64,000 nt of DNA from Paenibacillus radicibacter (GCF_024721995.1 NZ_JANQBC010000003.1:248001-312000), one strand, 5' to 3'; positions 37,338 through 47,342 are shown, counted from the first letter of the stretch. Numbers and translations are program-made. Notes: generated by a model not told the origin, from the sequence alone.

Positions 37338-38737
37338 TTTTGTGGTTCCTCCTTATCGAATGGATCGCTGGAATGCTGATCCGCTTTTTGAAGGCCCTCT
37401 GGACCTTTCTTAAGTTCACGAATGAATAGATAAACAAGTACGATTCCCAGAATCGTATAAATGACAGTGAAGGAGATTAATGCAAAGAGCATCGAACCTG
37501 CACTTACATTCGGTGAGACGGACTCTTCTGTCGTCATGAGACCAAATACGGTCCAAGGCTGACGCCCAATCTCTGTCATGATCCAGCCCGCTGTATTCCC
37601 GATAAACGGAAGCGAGATCGCCCATACCATGATACGTAGGAACCATTTGTTCTTGTTCTCATCCATATTTCTGCGATAGGCCAAGTACACACCATACATA
37701 CTCAGTAGAATCATCGCCACACCTGCCGCGATCATAATACGGAAGCTCCAGAACGTCGTACGTACGGGTGGAATATAGTTACGATCACCGTATTTTTCCG
37801 TATACTCGGCTTGCAGGGTCTTCATCCCTTTAACTTGACCTTTGAACTCCCCGTAAGACAAGAAGCTCAAGAGGTAAGGGACTTTGAATGACATCCCATT
37901 TTCTTGCTTAACCGGATCAATCGTTGCAAACACCGTCCAAGGTGCTGGGTCTTCACTATCTTCCCATAGCCCTTCACTTGCTGCCATTTTCATCGGTTGT
38001 GTATGAATTAAATACTCCGCTTGCTTATGTCCGAATAGCGCAACTGCGATGGAAGATACGAGTGCCACGCAGATTGCAATTTGGAAAGACTTTTTAAAGA
38101 ACGTAATATTCTGTTTCTTAAGTAACTTCCAAGCAGATAAACCTGCTACCAGGAATGCACCCGTTAAGAATGCAGCAAAGATCGTATGCGGGAATTCCCA
38201 CCATAACTGACCGTTACCAAGTAACGCGAAGATATCATTCATCTCTGCTCGACCATTGTTGACCTCAAAGCCCACAGGTCTTTGCATAAAGGAGTTCGCG
38301 ACTAGGATCCAGAATGCGGACAAGACTGTACCGATCGATACGAGCCAAATACACATCAAGTGTAATTTCTTTGATAAACGTTCCCAACCAAATATCCATA
38401 AACCTAGGAATGTCGATTCCAGGAAAAATGCTAATAATGCTTCAATCGCAAGTGGCGCACCAAATACGTCACCTACAAATCTTGAATAACTCGACCAGTT
38501 CATTCCGAACTGGAACTCTTGCAAGATACCTGTTACAACACCGACTGCAAAGTTAATGAGGAAAAAATGCCCCCAGAACTTCGCCATCTTCTTGTACTTT
38601 TCTTCCCCTTTAATGACGTACATCGTCTCCATCATCGCAATTAGTAATGCAAGTCCAATTGAGATCGGTACGAAGATAAAGTGGAAAATGGTCGTCGATG
38701 CAAATTGCAAACGCGAGATTAATACCGGATCCAACAT
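37331..38737 (-). CDS. cydA: Cytochrome bd quinol oxidase subunit I
   Basis: 468 residues, carrying the haems of the oxidase. The N-terminus has LQFASTTIFHFIFVPISIG with the conserved His; GRQPW appears in TEIGRQPWTVFGLMTT. The Q-loop is short, as in Firmicutes. The start MLDPVLISRLQFA at 38737 is the family's usual N-terminus, with GGGAAGGGA just upstream; an extension of 22 codons is possible but unlikely. First gene of cydABDC; the upstream region holds Rex boxes. Confidence 0.93.
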   Translation of the reverse strand: MLDPVLISRLQFASTTIFHFIFVPISIGLALLIAMMETMYVIKGEEKYKKMAKFWGHFFLINFAVGVVTGILQEFQFGMNWSSYSRFVGDVFGAPLAIEALLAFFLESTFLGLWIFGWERLSKKLHLMCIWLVSIGTVLSAFWILVANSFMQRPVGFEVNNGRAEMNDIFALLGNGQLWWEFPHTIFAAFLTGAFLVAGLSAWKLLKKQNITFFKKSFQIAICVALVSSIAVALFGHKQAEYLIHTQPMKMAASEGLWEDSEDPAPWTVFATIDPVKQENGMSFKVPYLLSFLSYGEFKGQVKGMKTLQAEYTEKYGDRNYIPPVRTTFWSFRIMIAAGVAMILLSMYGVYLAYRRNMDENKNKWFLRIMVWAISLPFIGNTAGWIMTEIGRQPWTVFGLMTTEESVSPNVSAGSMLFALISFTVIYTILGIVLVYLFIRELKKGPEGLQKADQHSSDPFDKEEPQKC

Positions 38738-38898
38738 TTCCCTTCCCTCTTTCTCTCTTAATTTCAGCACATATTTGTCAAAGTGATCTATCTTAGCTGT
38801 CAACCTCAGATTTAGCAGTGATTATTGTTATTGTTGTTTTAAGGTTGTGTGCTGCTTGCTTGTTCATAAAGGAATAACTTTATTGTTAAATAATCCCC

Positions 38899-38916
38899 TT
38901 GTGATATTTGTAACAA
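38899..38916. promoter_or_regulatory. Rex operator 1 (one mismatch)
   Basis: TTGTGATATTTGTAACAA fits the Rex consensus TTGTGA-N6-TCACAA except for one base. It lies 34 bases from the second box, start to start, a near three-turn spacing. Confidence 0.65.
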
Positions 38917-38932
38917 ATAACACAGAACTTTA

Positions 38933-38950
38933 TTGTGACAAAAGTCACAA
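38933..38950. promoter_or_regulatory. Rex operator 2 (perfect)
   Basis: TTGTGACAAAAGTCACAA is an exact TTGTGA-N6-TCACAA palindrome, the binding site of the NADH-sensing repressor Rex. A further half site TCACAA lies at 38996-39001 within a possible cydA -35 region. B. subtilis cydA is also controlled by several Rex sites. Confidence 0.82.
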
Positions 38951-39104
38951 AGTAAATCAACTGGAATATTTTTATAATCAATTTTCAACGCTTTGTCACA
39001 ATATATTTAAATACTGGAAGTTCAACCTTGGAAAGACTGCTTGCTTGACGTCCTCTAACACCTTCTTCTCACAGAAATTGGGCTTGCGATATCCGTCAAA
39101 TAAA

Positions 39105-39124
39105 GTTACCATTGCAGTGGTAAC
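39105..39124. promoter_or_regulatory. Perfect palindrome before the MFS gene, candidate operator
   Basis: GTTACCATTGCAGTGGTAAC: seven-base arms around TTGCAG, 30 bases before the MFS start. No T-run follows, so it looks like a repressor site rather than a terminator. The 417-bp gap 38738-39154 otherwise holds the Rex boxes and the two divergent promoters. Confidence 0.45.
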
Positions 39125-39154
39125 CTAACGAAGAGAAGGAGTGTTTTTTAAAAA

Positions 39155-40354
39155 ATGGATCGTCGCGTCTATATATTAGCTGTTGCAGCTTTCGTGGTTG
39201 GAACAGTCGAATTAATCATAGGTGGAACGTTAGATTTAATCGCTGCTGATCTGAATGTATCTGTGAGCAGTGCCGGGCAACTCATCACCATGTTCTCCGT
39301 CGCATTTGCCATTTCAGCCCCTATATTGTTTGCTATCACGACCCGTATTGAACGTAAAAAACTGCTATTAATTACGCTCGCGTTATTTAGCATGGGCAAT
39401 GTGCTGGCCTATTTAAGCCCTGATTACAATGTCTTAATGTTGTCTCGAATTGTTTCAGCGGCCAGCGGTTCTCTCCTTGTTGTCTTGTGTGTCACAATCG
39501 CCTCCCAAATTGTCCAGACAGCGTACCGTGCACGTGCGATTGGTGTGATTTATATGGGAATTAGCGGCTCGCTTGTCCTTGGTGTTCCACTTGGCCTTGT
39601 CCTTAGTAACGCCTATAGCTGGCGTGCGCCATTCCTGTTTATCGCCATCCTTACACTCGTTGTGATGGTATGTATGTACTTCTTGCTGGCTAAGTTCCCA
39701 ATTAAACCAACAAGCATTCCGCTCTGGCAGCAGCTCGTGACACTGAAAAACCGTAAAATATTTACTGCGCAATTAACTTCTGTGTTATTTTTAACCGGAC
39801 ACCTGACTCTTTATGCGTATTTAACACCTTTTTTTACCACAACTTTGCATTTGGACGCATCTTGGGTAACGATCTTCTACTTCATCTACGGTATCGCGGC
39901 TGTATGCGGCGGCGGTTTAGGGGGATGGTTAGTGGATAAATGGGGTTCGAAGAAAAGCATTATGGTGATTATCACCGCTTACTTGATTGCAATGGCCATT
40001 CTGCCTCTGGTAACAGGATCGATCTATACTTTCCTCGTTGTTATGATCATCTGGGGCGGTCTAAGTTGGTCGATTACCCCTGCCATTCAGAACTACTTAA
40101 TCGAATCTTCACCTGGTTCTGGCGAAATTCAGCAAACACTGAACAACTCCGCGCTTCATATTGGAATAGCCGCAGGCTCTTCCATCGGAGGGATTGTCAT
40201 TAGCCAATATACGGTCGAGACGAATGCTTGGGTTGGTGCTGGGATTATCGTCATTACACTACTCATTGCGTTTTATTCAATTACAAGACCGTTGAAGCAA
40301 GCAACTGGACATGCCAATATGCAGAATCATTCTAACGTAGGTACGGAAGCTTAG
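39155..40354 (+). CDS. MFS transporter, DHA1 drug exporter type
   Basis: 399 residues with twelve hydrophobic segments. The opening VYILAVAAFVVGTVELIIGG with LDLIAADLNVSVSSAGQLI is the pattern of AraJ/YdhP/YtbD-like drug or sugar efflux proteins. RYRARAIGV-like motif appears as YRARAIGVIYMG, and motif C-like GSLVLGVPLG follows. The substrate is unknown. AGAAGGAG lies about ten bases before the ATG. It has its own promoter and terminator and is divergent from cydA. Confidence 0.82.
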   Translation: MDRRVYILAVAAFVVGTVELIIGGTLDLIAADLNVSVSSAGQLITMFSVAFAISAPILFAITTRIERKKLLLITLALFSMGNVLAYLSPDYNVLMLSRIVSAASGSLLVVLCVTIASQIVQTAYRARAIGVIYMGISGSLVLGVPLGLVLSNAYSWRAPFLFIAILTLVVMVCMYFLLAKFPIKPTSIPLWQQLVTLKNRKIFTAQLTSVLFLTGHLTLYAYLTPFFTTTLHLDASWVTIFYFIYGIAAVCGGGLGGWLVDKWGSKKSIMVIITAYLIAMAILPLVTGSIYTFLVVMIIWGGLSWSITPAIQNYLIESSPGSGEIQQTLNNSALHIGIAAGSSIGGIVISQYTVETNAWVGAGIIVITLLIAFYSITRPLKQATGHANMQNHSNVGTEA

Positions 40355-40368
40355 ATTTTACCTATATG

Positions 40369-40413
40369 AAAAGGAGCCTTTTTCGATCCATTGATCGTTG
40401 AGGCTCCTTTTTT
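40369..40413 (+). terminator. Terminator after the MFS gene
   Basis: AAAAGGAGCCT pairs with AGGCTCCTTTT, with an inner GATC pairing in the loop, followed by a T-run. Confidence 0.88.
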
Positions 40414-40500
40414 GATTTCTCCAACTTTCTTCCACTTCTGCAACTTTTGGGAACTCAGCGCGTCTAGTTCAGTAACCTTGCATGAAGAATAGGAGCCTTT

Positions 40501-41541
40501 ATGTTTAATCGAAAAAGACTACTTAAATGTGTTCTAACGAGTATCAGCAGCTTGCTAATCCTCGCGATGTTCCCAATCTCAGCATTTGCGCAGTCCAAGC
40601 AGTTCACAGATGTACCTTCCGATCATTGGGCTAATGAGTCCGTTACATGGGCATACGAACAAGGCATTGTCGCAGGTTATCCCGATGGTACGTTCAAACC
40701 CGATCAGATCGTAGGACAGAATGATTTCCTAGCGATGTTGATCCGTGCTTATGTGCCACAAGATCAATTGCCATCTAATGAGGATACAAGCGATTGGATG
40801 AAACCTTATGTAAAGTATGCCTATCAGATGCAGTGGAGTACGGTTATGCCTCCTCCTAGCAAACTTGATGATATGCCATGGGCACCTAAAGGCAGCGCCC
40901 GATCTAACGTCACGCTTCAACGTCACTTAGCGGCAACAATTTTGACAAATGCAAGCGGCCGAAGTTATGAAATTGACGATTCGATCCAATTCTTGTTGGA
41001 TAGCGGAATTGTGCATGGTCGTACAGATTCCACTGTTGAAGGCTTCGAAGGCAGTAAATATTTGACGCGAGCTGAAGCTGTTACGATCATTAAACAATTT
41101 AAATCCAAGACGCAGCACTTATATCCAAGCCCATACGTACACATGAACTACGATCCTGCGGCTTTGCATCAGAATCCGTTTGAGCTGTACCCATTAGAGA
41201 TCACAGTTCCAAAGTATGATTTCGATATCTTCAATACAATCACACTAACGAATCCAACTAAGGGATATACAAGCACAACAGACACATCATTTACCCTAAA
41301 CGGAACCGTCCAATTAGTCGTAAGTGATCACCTTGAACTCCAGATCGAACATTGGGACGGATATAACTTCATTCCGGTAAACAACCAGAAGACACTTATT
41401 GATAACAATCAATTTACGGAGATAATAGACCTACCTACAGAAGGTCTTTACCGCGTTACGATTAAGACCCTATCCCAATACGAAGGTAAGCTCAACACGA
41501 ATACCACGCCAATCACATCTCTTTATATCGTACGTAAATAA
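40501..41541 (+). CDS. SLH-domain cell-surface protein
   Basis: 346 residues. Signal peptide (residues 1-30: VLTSISSLLILAMF ending AFA) is followed by SLH-type repeats: FTDVPSDHWANESVTWAYEQG with YPDGTFKPDQ, then a second around WMKPYVKYAY and a third around FLLDSGIVHGRTD. These bind pyruvylated wall polymer. The C-terminal third (about 220-346), rich in Thr and beta-type sequence, is unlike known domains I recognise and may be an Ig-like fold. AGGAG precedes the ATG. The gene stands alone. Confidence 0.8.
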   Translation: MFNRKRLLKCVLTSISSLLILAMFPISAFAQSKQFTDVPSDHWANESVTWAYEQGIVAGYPDGTFKPDQIVGQNDFLAMLIRAYVPQDQLPSNEDTSDWMKPYVKYAYQMQWSTVMPPPSKLDDMPWAPKGSARSNVTLQRHLAATILTNASGRSYEIDDSIQFLLDSGIVHGRTDSTVEGFEGSKYLTRAEAVTIIKQFKSKTQHLYPSPYVHMNYDPAALHQNPFELYPLEITVPKYDFDIFNTITLTNPTKGYTSTTDTSFTLNGTVQLVVSDHLELQIEHWDGYNFIPVNNQKTLIDNNQFTEIIDLPTEGLYRVTIKTLSQYEGKLNTNTTPITSLYIVRK

Positions 41542-41544
41542 AAT

Positions 41545-41592
41545 AAAAGTGATCAATTACCATTTCAATGAATGGTCGTTGATCACTTTTTC
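41545..41592. terminator. Bidirectional terminator
   Basis: AAAAGTGATCAA pairs perfectly with TTGATCACTTTT, with an inner ACCATT/AATGGT pairing. It lies between the SLH gene and the convergent regulator gene. Confidence 0.9.
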
Positions 41593-41595
41593 TCG

Positions 41596-42351
41596 TTAAT
41601 ACTTCAATTTCAGCAAAATTGCTCGGATCTCCTCATCGTTCATCAGTAGATCGTAATACTTATCTGTGATCTTCACCAGCGCCACATCATGGTAGAAGAA
41701 CTCACTGAAGAACTTCACGAACGGCTGCGCCCCCGTCTTCATCGCCTGCCACTTCTGATCCTCATTGCCTGCGAACAAAACCTCGCGATCATCGATCACA
41801 AGAAGCCGATAGCGCTCTAGGCCATGCTCGTCCTGCGGGATGAGCGTTTTAATATGCTTAAGGCTCGTCTTCATATGCCCCACCACAAGCGCTTCAACCT
41901 CAATCCCCTTACGCTCCTGCTCCTCTAACAAGGGTAGAAACTCCACGAACTCATCATTCCACGCGGAAAATAGGATCGATTCCTTCGCACTTTCGATAAG
42001 CTCTACGGTCTGCGCACGGATTGAGGAATCCACTTTCAAACTCCACACCCGGTCATCCGCAAATGTTCGCTTAGCGGTTTGCTGCTTAAGGCGCTTAATA
42101 TTGTCCTGAAACTCCGCCGTTAACTTCTCAATTACGATCGCCGACGGCAGCGCCGTATACAGTTTCTTCTTCTCGGACACCGAATCCATCAGCATCCCTT
42201 TATCAATCATGCGCGTTAGCACTTCATAAATTTTCGATTTCGGCACACCTGAATGTTTCACAATCTGCGTTGCATCCATTGGCTCACCGCTTGTGACGAG
42301 CACTTCATAGACCCTGCTTTCATATTGCGAAAAACCAAATTTCTGCAGCAT
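41596..42351 (-). CDS. TrmB-family transcriptional regulator
   Basis: 251 residues. The N-terminal winged helix (LQKFGFSQYESRVYEVLV, then DATQIVKHSGVPKSKIYEVL) is the TrmB DNA-binding domain; the C-terminal half is a PLD-like sensor domain as in sugar-sensing TrmB proteins. It probably responds to a sugar or metabolite. The start at 42351 follows AGGAGG by four bases; an ATG-type start 12 codons earlier is less likely. The regulated genes are not evident; nothing nearby is obviously a sugar operon. Confidence 0.78.
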   Translation of the reverse strand: MLQKFGFSQYESRVYEVLVTSGEPMDATQIVKHSGVPKSKIYEVLTRMIDKGMLMDSVSEKKKLYTALPSAIVIEKLTAEFQDNIKRLKQQTAKRTFADDRVWSLKVDSSIRAQTVELIESAKESILFSAWNDEFVEFLPLLEEQERKGIEVEALVVGHMKTSLKHIKTLIPQDEHGLERYRLLVIDDREVLFAGNEDQKWQAMKTGAQPFVKFFSEFFYHDVALVKITDKYYDLLMNDEEIRAILLKLKY

Positions 42352-42453
42352 ACGTCCTCCTGGCACTTCGGCCCACTTCCTGATCACATTCCATTAAACC
42401 TTAGTTTACCACACTTGAAGAATTCGTTTCACTGCGCTCATTTTCAAACAAAT

Positions 42454-42487
42454 AAAAAAAGCACACTCCCTACATGGAAGCATGCTT
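42454..42487 (-). terminator. Terminator after the hydroxylase-like gene
   Basis: AAGCATGCTTCC and GGAGTGTGCTT pair on the minus strand with two mismatches, followed by seven Ts. It overlaps the last codons. Confidence 0.65.
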
Positions 42488-43069
42488 ATCCTTCGATTGA
42501 TCCGCCTTCGGCAAATCCAATTTATCCGTATGCATCACTTTATCGAATACCGGATGTGTAACCCCATACCATTGATCCGGATCTTTAAAATGATGGAGTA
42601 AATGCACCTTCTTCATCCAACGACCCAGCAACGTACGCGGCACGATTGGACGGTGTGAGACAAAGTGTGTCCATTCATACATCAGATGATACGCGCTAAA
42701 GCCAACCATCATGCTACTTGCTAAGTAAAAGTTACCCCAGATCAATATTAATGCAATCCAGAGAAAGCCGTGATAAGGCACATTATACGTATTTGGTGTT
42801 AACAAAAACTTCATATTCGTCGGATCATCATGATGCTTATCATGTCCCTTAATCGCACTTGGCATGAGCTTAATAGCTGCTGGATGCAGCAAATAGCGAT
42901 GAATAAAATACTCCGCGCAGAAGAACAGAACCACCCCTGCCACTAATGCAACAGGCGACCACAAGGATAGACTTAGGCATGCAGCAACCGTATAAATCAC
43001 AAACATTGTTGATATAAATAAAACTCTTCCATCCAGCCAAAATTCTTTTCTCAGACTGGTTTTCTCCAT
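42470..43069 (-). CDS. Fatty acid hydroxylase / sterol desaturase family membrane protein
   Basis: 199 residues with four hydrophobic segments and the diiron histidine pattern of the superfamily: HRYLLHP, HDKHHDD, HLMYEWTHF and HLLHHFKD. Such enzymes hydroxylate or desaturate lipids; members in Firmicutes have no settled substrate. The ATG at 43069 is preferred, with GGGTGAT upstream; a TTG five codons earlier is inside that site. It stands alone and is divergent from the quinol oxidase operon. Confidence 0.8.
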   Translation of the reverse strand: MEKTSLRKEFWLDGRVLFISTMFVIYTVAACLSLSLWSPVALVAGVVLFFCAEYFIHRYLLHPAAIKLMPSAIKGHDKHHDDPTNMKFLLTPNTYNVPYHGFLWIALILIWGNFYLASSMMVGFSAYHLMYEWTHFVSHRPIVPRTLLGRWMKKVHLLHHFKDPDQWYGVTHPVFDKVMHTDKLDLPKADQSKDKHASM

Positions 43070-43546
43070 AAGCGCATCACCCAAATCTAGTATACCGAAA
43101 ATATATATATTTTGTCTAAAATTTCTAAAAAATCATATCCCTCAGCCTTTCATCATATCAGTGATAGTCTGTGATTATTGTCATAAGGATGAAACATTTA
43201 CCATGCTATGATGACTCTACTTAACGTTCTTAATTTTATCAAAATTAAGGCTATTCGCCTTATTCAGTTCGCAATCGTGGCGAAAATTTGAACTATGATA
43301 TTAATTTCACAATTATGAACAAAAATCAAAATCGCCGAATTTGGCGTTTAATTCGTGATTTTAAGCACATTTGAGGAAAAACCGCTTTTTCACCAATCCA
43401 TTTGTTTATAGTTTTTGGAATTATGTAACATTAATGGGTTTCTATGTTGTTTGTTTTTGCATGGAATAGTTACTAAGATAGACGCAAAGATGAGTGAACC
43501 CAATTAAGCATCCAACATTATATACGCTCAAAGAAAGGGGTTTCTT
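43070..43546 (+). other. Long regulatory gap before qoxA with several short palindromes
   Basis: No gene seen in 477 bases. Three short inverted repeats are present: TAATTTTATCAAAATTA at 43231-43247, AAGGCTATTCGCCTT at 43247-43261 (both perfect), and CGCCGAATTTGGCG at 43333-43346. None is followed by a T-run. No promoter could be assigned with confidence, though TTGTTT (43402) and TAACAT (43425) are 17 bases apart. Confidence 0.4.
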
Positions 43547-44479
43547 ATGAAAAAAAGAGGAGCGTTATCGCTGTTTCTTATCGCGCTTGTTGTTTTTCTA
43601 ACAGGCTGTGAAAAATCATTAACTGTGCTCGATCCAAAAGGACCCGTTGCACAGACACAATCGAACACTATTATTTTCTCCATGTGGATCATGGCAGGGG
43701 TACTCTTGGTTGTGTACGTATTATTCGTCTTTATGCTTGTGAAATATCGCGCATCCAAGGCAAAAGCTGGCTATGAACCGCCTCACGATGAGGGAAGTAA
43801 ATGGCTCGAAATTTTATGGACCGTTATTCCAGTCATTATCGTAATCATTCTATCCGTTGTTACAGTTAAAACAACGAACGAAGTTGAAGGTGTACCGAAA
43901 GGCTACGAGAATGAAAAACCACTTGTGGTGTACGCTGCTTCTTCAAACTGGAAATGGCATTTTAGCTATCCAGAAGAAGGTATTGAAACGGTTAATTACT
44001 TGAACATTCCTACACACCGAACAATTGAGTTCCGCCTTTATGCATTTGGACCGATCTCCAGTCTATGGATTCCACAACTCGGTGGTCAAAAATATGCCAT
44101 GAGCGACATGGTAAACAAGCTAAACTTAGTCGCTGAACATCCGGGTTCATTCTTAGGTAAGAATTCGAACTTCACCGGTAAAGGCTTTGCCACAATGGAA
44201 TTTGAAGTACTGGCTATGCCGCCAGCAGAATTCAGCAAATGGGTTAGCGATGTGAAATCCAAAGAACCGAAGTTATCGGAGACTGAATTCGCACAACTAC
44301 TTGAAGCTACACAAGTGGGTCGTAAATCTTACTCCTCCACACACCTTGATTTCAGTCCACCACCAGAGGGTGAGAACGGCGGTCACAATCACGGCGGAGA
44401 TAGCAAGAAAGAAGAAATGAACCACGATACTCATTCTAGCTCGGATCAAAAAACCGAAAATGAACATTCGCATCACTAG
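43547..44479 (+). CDS. qoxA: Quinol oxidase aa3 type subunit II (lipoprotein)
   Basis: 310 residues. A lipoprotein signal (LFLIALVVFLTGC) with Cys21 as the lipid anchor, two membrane helices (about 45-68 and 90-110), then an extracellular cupredoxin-type domain. The Cys and His ligands of the CuA site are missing (no Cys in the domain), so it uses quinol, not cytochrome c. The last 35 residues hold seven histidines (GGHNHGG, NHDTH, EHSHH), an unusual tail that may bind metal. First gene of qoxABCD; a strong ribosome site AAAGGGG lies upstream. Confidence 0.92.
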   Translation: MKKRGALSLFLIALVVFLTGCEKSLTVLDPKGPVAQTQSNTIIFSMWIMAGVLLVVYVLFVFMLVKYRASKAKAGYEPPHDEGSKWLEILWTVIPVIIVIILSVVTVKTTNEVEGVPKGYENEKPLVVYAASSNWKWHFSYPEEGIETVNYLNIPTHRTIEFRLYAFGPISSLWIPQLGGQKYAMSDMVNKLNLVAEHPGSFLGKNSNFTGKGFATMEFEVLAMPPAEFSKWVSDVKSKEPKLSETEFAQLLEATQVGRKSYSSTHLDFSPPPEGENGGHNHGGDSKKEEMNHDTHSSSDQKTENEHSHH

Positions 44480-44511
44480 CATAAGAACCGTTTAGAAAGG
44501 AGTTATACCCA

Positions 44512-46458
44512 ATGAACCCAAGTGGATTTACTGTTTCGACTGAACCGATGATCATTGGCGCGATGATCAGTATGATCGTTGCCGGCCTTGCGATCCTCGT
44601 AGGTCTTACTTATTTTAAAAAATGGGGCTACATGTGGAAAGAATGGCTGACTACTGTAGACCATAAACGCATTGGTGTCATGTACATTGTGGCTGCACTT
44701 GTGATGCTACTTCGTGGTGGTATCGACGCACTCATGATGCGTACACAACTAGCAGGGCCGGACATGAAATTCTTAGATGCCCAGCATTATAACGAAATTT
44801 TCACTACGCATGGTGTAATCATGATTCTATTCATGGCGATGCCATTTATTATGGGTCTAATGAACGTTGTAATCCCTCTCCAAATTGGGGCGCGTGACGT
44901 AGCCTTCCCAAGACTTAATGCAGTCAGCTTCTGGCTATTTGCAGCAGGGGCAATGCTCTTCAACATCTCCTTCATTATCGGGGGTTCCCCGGATGCAGGT
45001 TGGACGGCTTACTTCCCGCTTGCAAGCTTGGAATTTAGTCCGACAGTAGGTAATAACTATTACAGTATTGCCATCCAGATTGCCGGTCTAGGTACACTTA
45101 TGACAGGTGTTAACTTTATCGTGACCATCCTTAAGATGCGTGCACCAGGAATGAAACTGATGCGCATGCCGATGTTCACATGGTCTTCCCTGATCACTTG
45201 TGTCATCATCTTGTTCGCATTCCCAGTCTTGACTGTGGCACTTGCACTTATGATGTTTGACCGTATCTTCGGCGCACAATTCTTCACCATGGCCAATGGC
45301 GGTATGGATATGCTTTGGGCGAACTTGTTCTGGGTATGGGGACATCCTGAAGTTTATATCGTTATCTTGCCGGCATTCGGTATTTATAGTGAAATTATCT
45401 CTACTTTCTCGAAAAAGAACCTTTACGGTTATAAATCAATGGTTATCAGTATGGTTGCCATTTCCTTGCTCTCCTTCCTCGTATGGGCGCATCACTTCTA
45501 TACGATGGGACATGGCGCAATGGTCAATGGATTCTTCTCCATCACAACGATGGCGATTGCCATTCCAACCGGTGTTAAGATCTTTAACTGGCTCTTCACC
45601 TTGAAAAATGGGGTTATCAGCTTCACAACTCCGATGCTTTACACACTTGCATTTATTCCAATCTTCACGATTGGTGGGGTAACAGGGGTTATGCTTGCGA
45701 TGGCAAGTGCGGACTACCAATACCACAATACGATGTTCCTAGTTGCTCACTTCCACTACGTTCTGATTCCAGGTACGGTATTCGCCGTTATTGCGGGTAT
45801 GTACTACTGGTTCCCGAAAGTATTCGGATTTAGACTTAATGAAAAACAAGGTAAAACAGCATTCTGGTTCATTGCAATCAGCTTTAACGTTACATTCTTG
45901 CCGTTGTTCTTCCTTGGTCTTAACGGTATGACACGCCGGATGTACACGTACTCCGAAAGCACAGGCTTTGGTCCACTGAACTTGATTGCAACAATCGGTT
46001 CCGTTGGTCTTGCGATTGGTTTTGCTCTCTTGGTATACAACATTTACTGGAGCTGCCGTTATGCACCACGCGACACAACAGGCGATCCATGGGATGGCCG
46101 TACGCTGGAGTGGAGCACACCGAGCCCAGTGCCATTCTATAACTTTGCAATTACACCTGAAGTAGATGGTTTGGATTCTTACTGGTTTGCGAAAAAGAAC
46201 AAGACTTCTCTTTACGCAGGCAAGAAAATCGAAAAGATTCATATGCCAAGCAACAGTGGTCAACCACTAATCTTGGGTATCGTGTTCTTCCTACTCGGCT
46301 TCTTCCTTGTATTTAGCTGGTGGGTACCTGCAATCGTAATGGGTGTTGTCATGCTGGTTATGCTTGCTTACCGTTCCTTTGAACGTGATCATGGCTTCTA
46401 TGTATCCGTCAAAGAAATTACTGAAACAGAAAAGAAATTGCGAGGTGATCAGGCATGA
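44512..46458 (+). CDS. qoxB: Quinol oxidase subunit I
   Basis: 648 residues with about fourteen membrane helices. Haem-copper motifs are visible: low-spin haem His in [11 protein letters not shown], CuB ligands in [14 protein letters not shown] (with the His-Tyr pair) and WAHHFYTMG, and the high-spin haem region in HFHYVLIPG. It pumps protons while reducing oxygen to water with electrons from menaquinol. GAAAGGAG precedes the ATG, and it overlaps the next gene by four bases. Confidence 0.95.
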   Translation: MNPSGFTVSTEPMIIGAMISMIVAGLAILVGLTYFKKWGYMWKEWLTTVDHKRIGVMYIVAALVMLLRGGIDALMMRTQLAGPDMKFLDAQHYNEIFTTHGVIMILFMAMPFIMGLMNVVIPLQIGARDVAFPRLNAVSFWLFAAGAMLFNISFIIGGSPDAGWTAYFPLASLEFSPTVGNNYYSIAIQIAGLGTLMTGVNFIVTILKMRAPGMKLMRMPMFTWSSLITCVIILFAFPVLTVALALMMFDRIFGAQFFTMANGGMDMLWANLFWVWGHPEVYIVILPAFGIYSEIISTFSKKNLYGYKSMVISMVAISLLSFLVWAHHFYTMGHGAMVNGFFSITTMAIAIPTGVKIFNWLFTLKNGVISFTTPMLYTLAFIPIFTIGGVTGVMLAMASADYQYHNTMFLVAHFHYVLIPGTVFAVIAGMYYWFPKVFGFRLNEKQGKTAFWFIAISFNVTFLPLFFLGLNGMTRRMYTYSESTGFGPLNLIATIGSVGLAIGFALLVYNIYWSCRYAPRDTTGDPWDGRTLEWSTPSPVPFYNFAITPEVDGLDSYWFAKKNKTSLYAGKKIEKIHMPSNSGQPLILGIVFFLLGFFLVFSWWVPAIVMGVVMLVMLAYRSFERDHGFYVSVKEITETEKKLRGDQA

Positions 46459-47051
46459 AAATCGATGACACTTTGCCGCTTGAATATTCAACAGAAGAGA
46501 ACAGTAACAAGATCTTCGGATTCTGGCTCTTCCTAGGCGCTGAAATTGCGCTGTTCTCGACTTTGTTTGCTGTTTACTTTACACTTTGGAACCGTACGGG
46601 CACTGGCCCGACGGGTCCTGAAATTTTTGAAATGAACGGTGTGTTAATCGAGACTTTCTTGCTCCTTACAAGTAGTTTCACTTGTGGACTAGCAATTCAC
46701 GCAATGCGTCTTGGACTGAAGAAGCCAATGATGATCTTCTTCTCCATTACCTTGCTGCTTGGACTCGGATTCCTTACTGTTGAGATTATTGAGTTCTTCA
46801 CATACGTACATGAAGGTGCGACTCTCACAACAAGTGCATTCTTATCCAGCTTGTTCGTCTTGCTCGGCACACACGGAGCGCACGTAACATTCGGTCTTCT
46901 ATGGGGTACTGCAATTCTCCTTCAAGTGAAGCGTCAAGGATTTACACCGGAGACGGCTAATAAATCCTTCATCTTCTCCTTGTACTGGCACTTCTTAGAC
47001 GTTGTCTGGATCTTCATCTTCAGCTTCGTCTATCTGAAAGGAATGATGTAA
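46455..47051 (+). CDS. qoxC: Quinol oxidase subunit III
   Basis: 198 residues with five membrane helices, the CyoC/QoxC length. Motifs [19 protein letters not shown] and [11 protein letters not shown] match the family. Its ATGA overlap with qoxB shows translational coupling. The subunit stabilises the catalytic subunit. Confidence 0.93.
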   Translation: MKIDDTLPLEYSTEENSNKIFGFWLFLGAEIALFSTLFAVYFTLWNRTGTGPTGPEIFEMNGVLIETFLLLTSSFTCGLAIHAMRLGLKKPMMIFFSITLLLGLGFLTVEIIEFFTYVHEGATLTTSAFLSSLFVLLGTHGAHVTFGLLWGTAILLQVKRQGFTPETANKSFIFSLYWHFLDVVWIFIFSFVYLKGMM

Positions 47052-47054
47052 ACG

Positions 47055-47342
47055 ATGATGAAACAACTATTCCCGGTTCGTCATGTGATGGGGTACTTAT
47101 TCTCTCTCATCCTTTCCATTGTTGCTTTTTGCGTCGTATTCTTTAATATGCCGGCTACGGTTGGCCTCGCGATCCTTATCGTCTGTGCGATCATCCAAGC
47201 TTCCCTACAGCTATTCGTGTTCATGCACGTCGATGAATCCAAAGATAAAAAGTCACTTTACCTCAACATTCTATATGCACTATTCGTTGGTCTAGTCACG
47301 ATCTTCGGTACATTGTTTGTAATGATCTGGGGTTACCAGTAA
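47055..47342 (+). CDS. qoxD: Quinol oxidase subunit IV
   Basis: 95 residues with three membrane helices, typical of QoxD/CyoD: RHVMGYLFSLILSIV and QLFVFMHVDESKDKK near the second loop. Starts three bases after the qoxC stop; two ATG codons lie in tandem. Last gene of the operon before a terminator. Confidence 0.9.
   Translation: MMKQLFPVRHVMGYLFSLILSIVAFCVVFFNMPATVGLAILIVCAIIQASLQLFVFMHVDESKDKKSLYLNILYALFVGLVTIFGTLFVMIWGYQ

Noticed and set aside
43231-43346. Riboswitch or attenuator before qoxA
   Set aside because: Only short palindromes, no long stem with a T-run and no known aptamer pattern.
45739-46263. Minus-strand frame inside qoxB
   Set aside because: Antisense to conserved haem-copper motifs and without family likeness.
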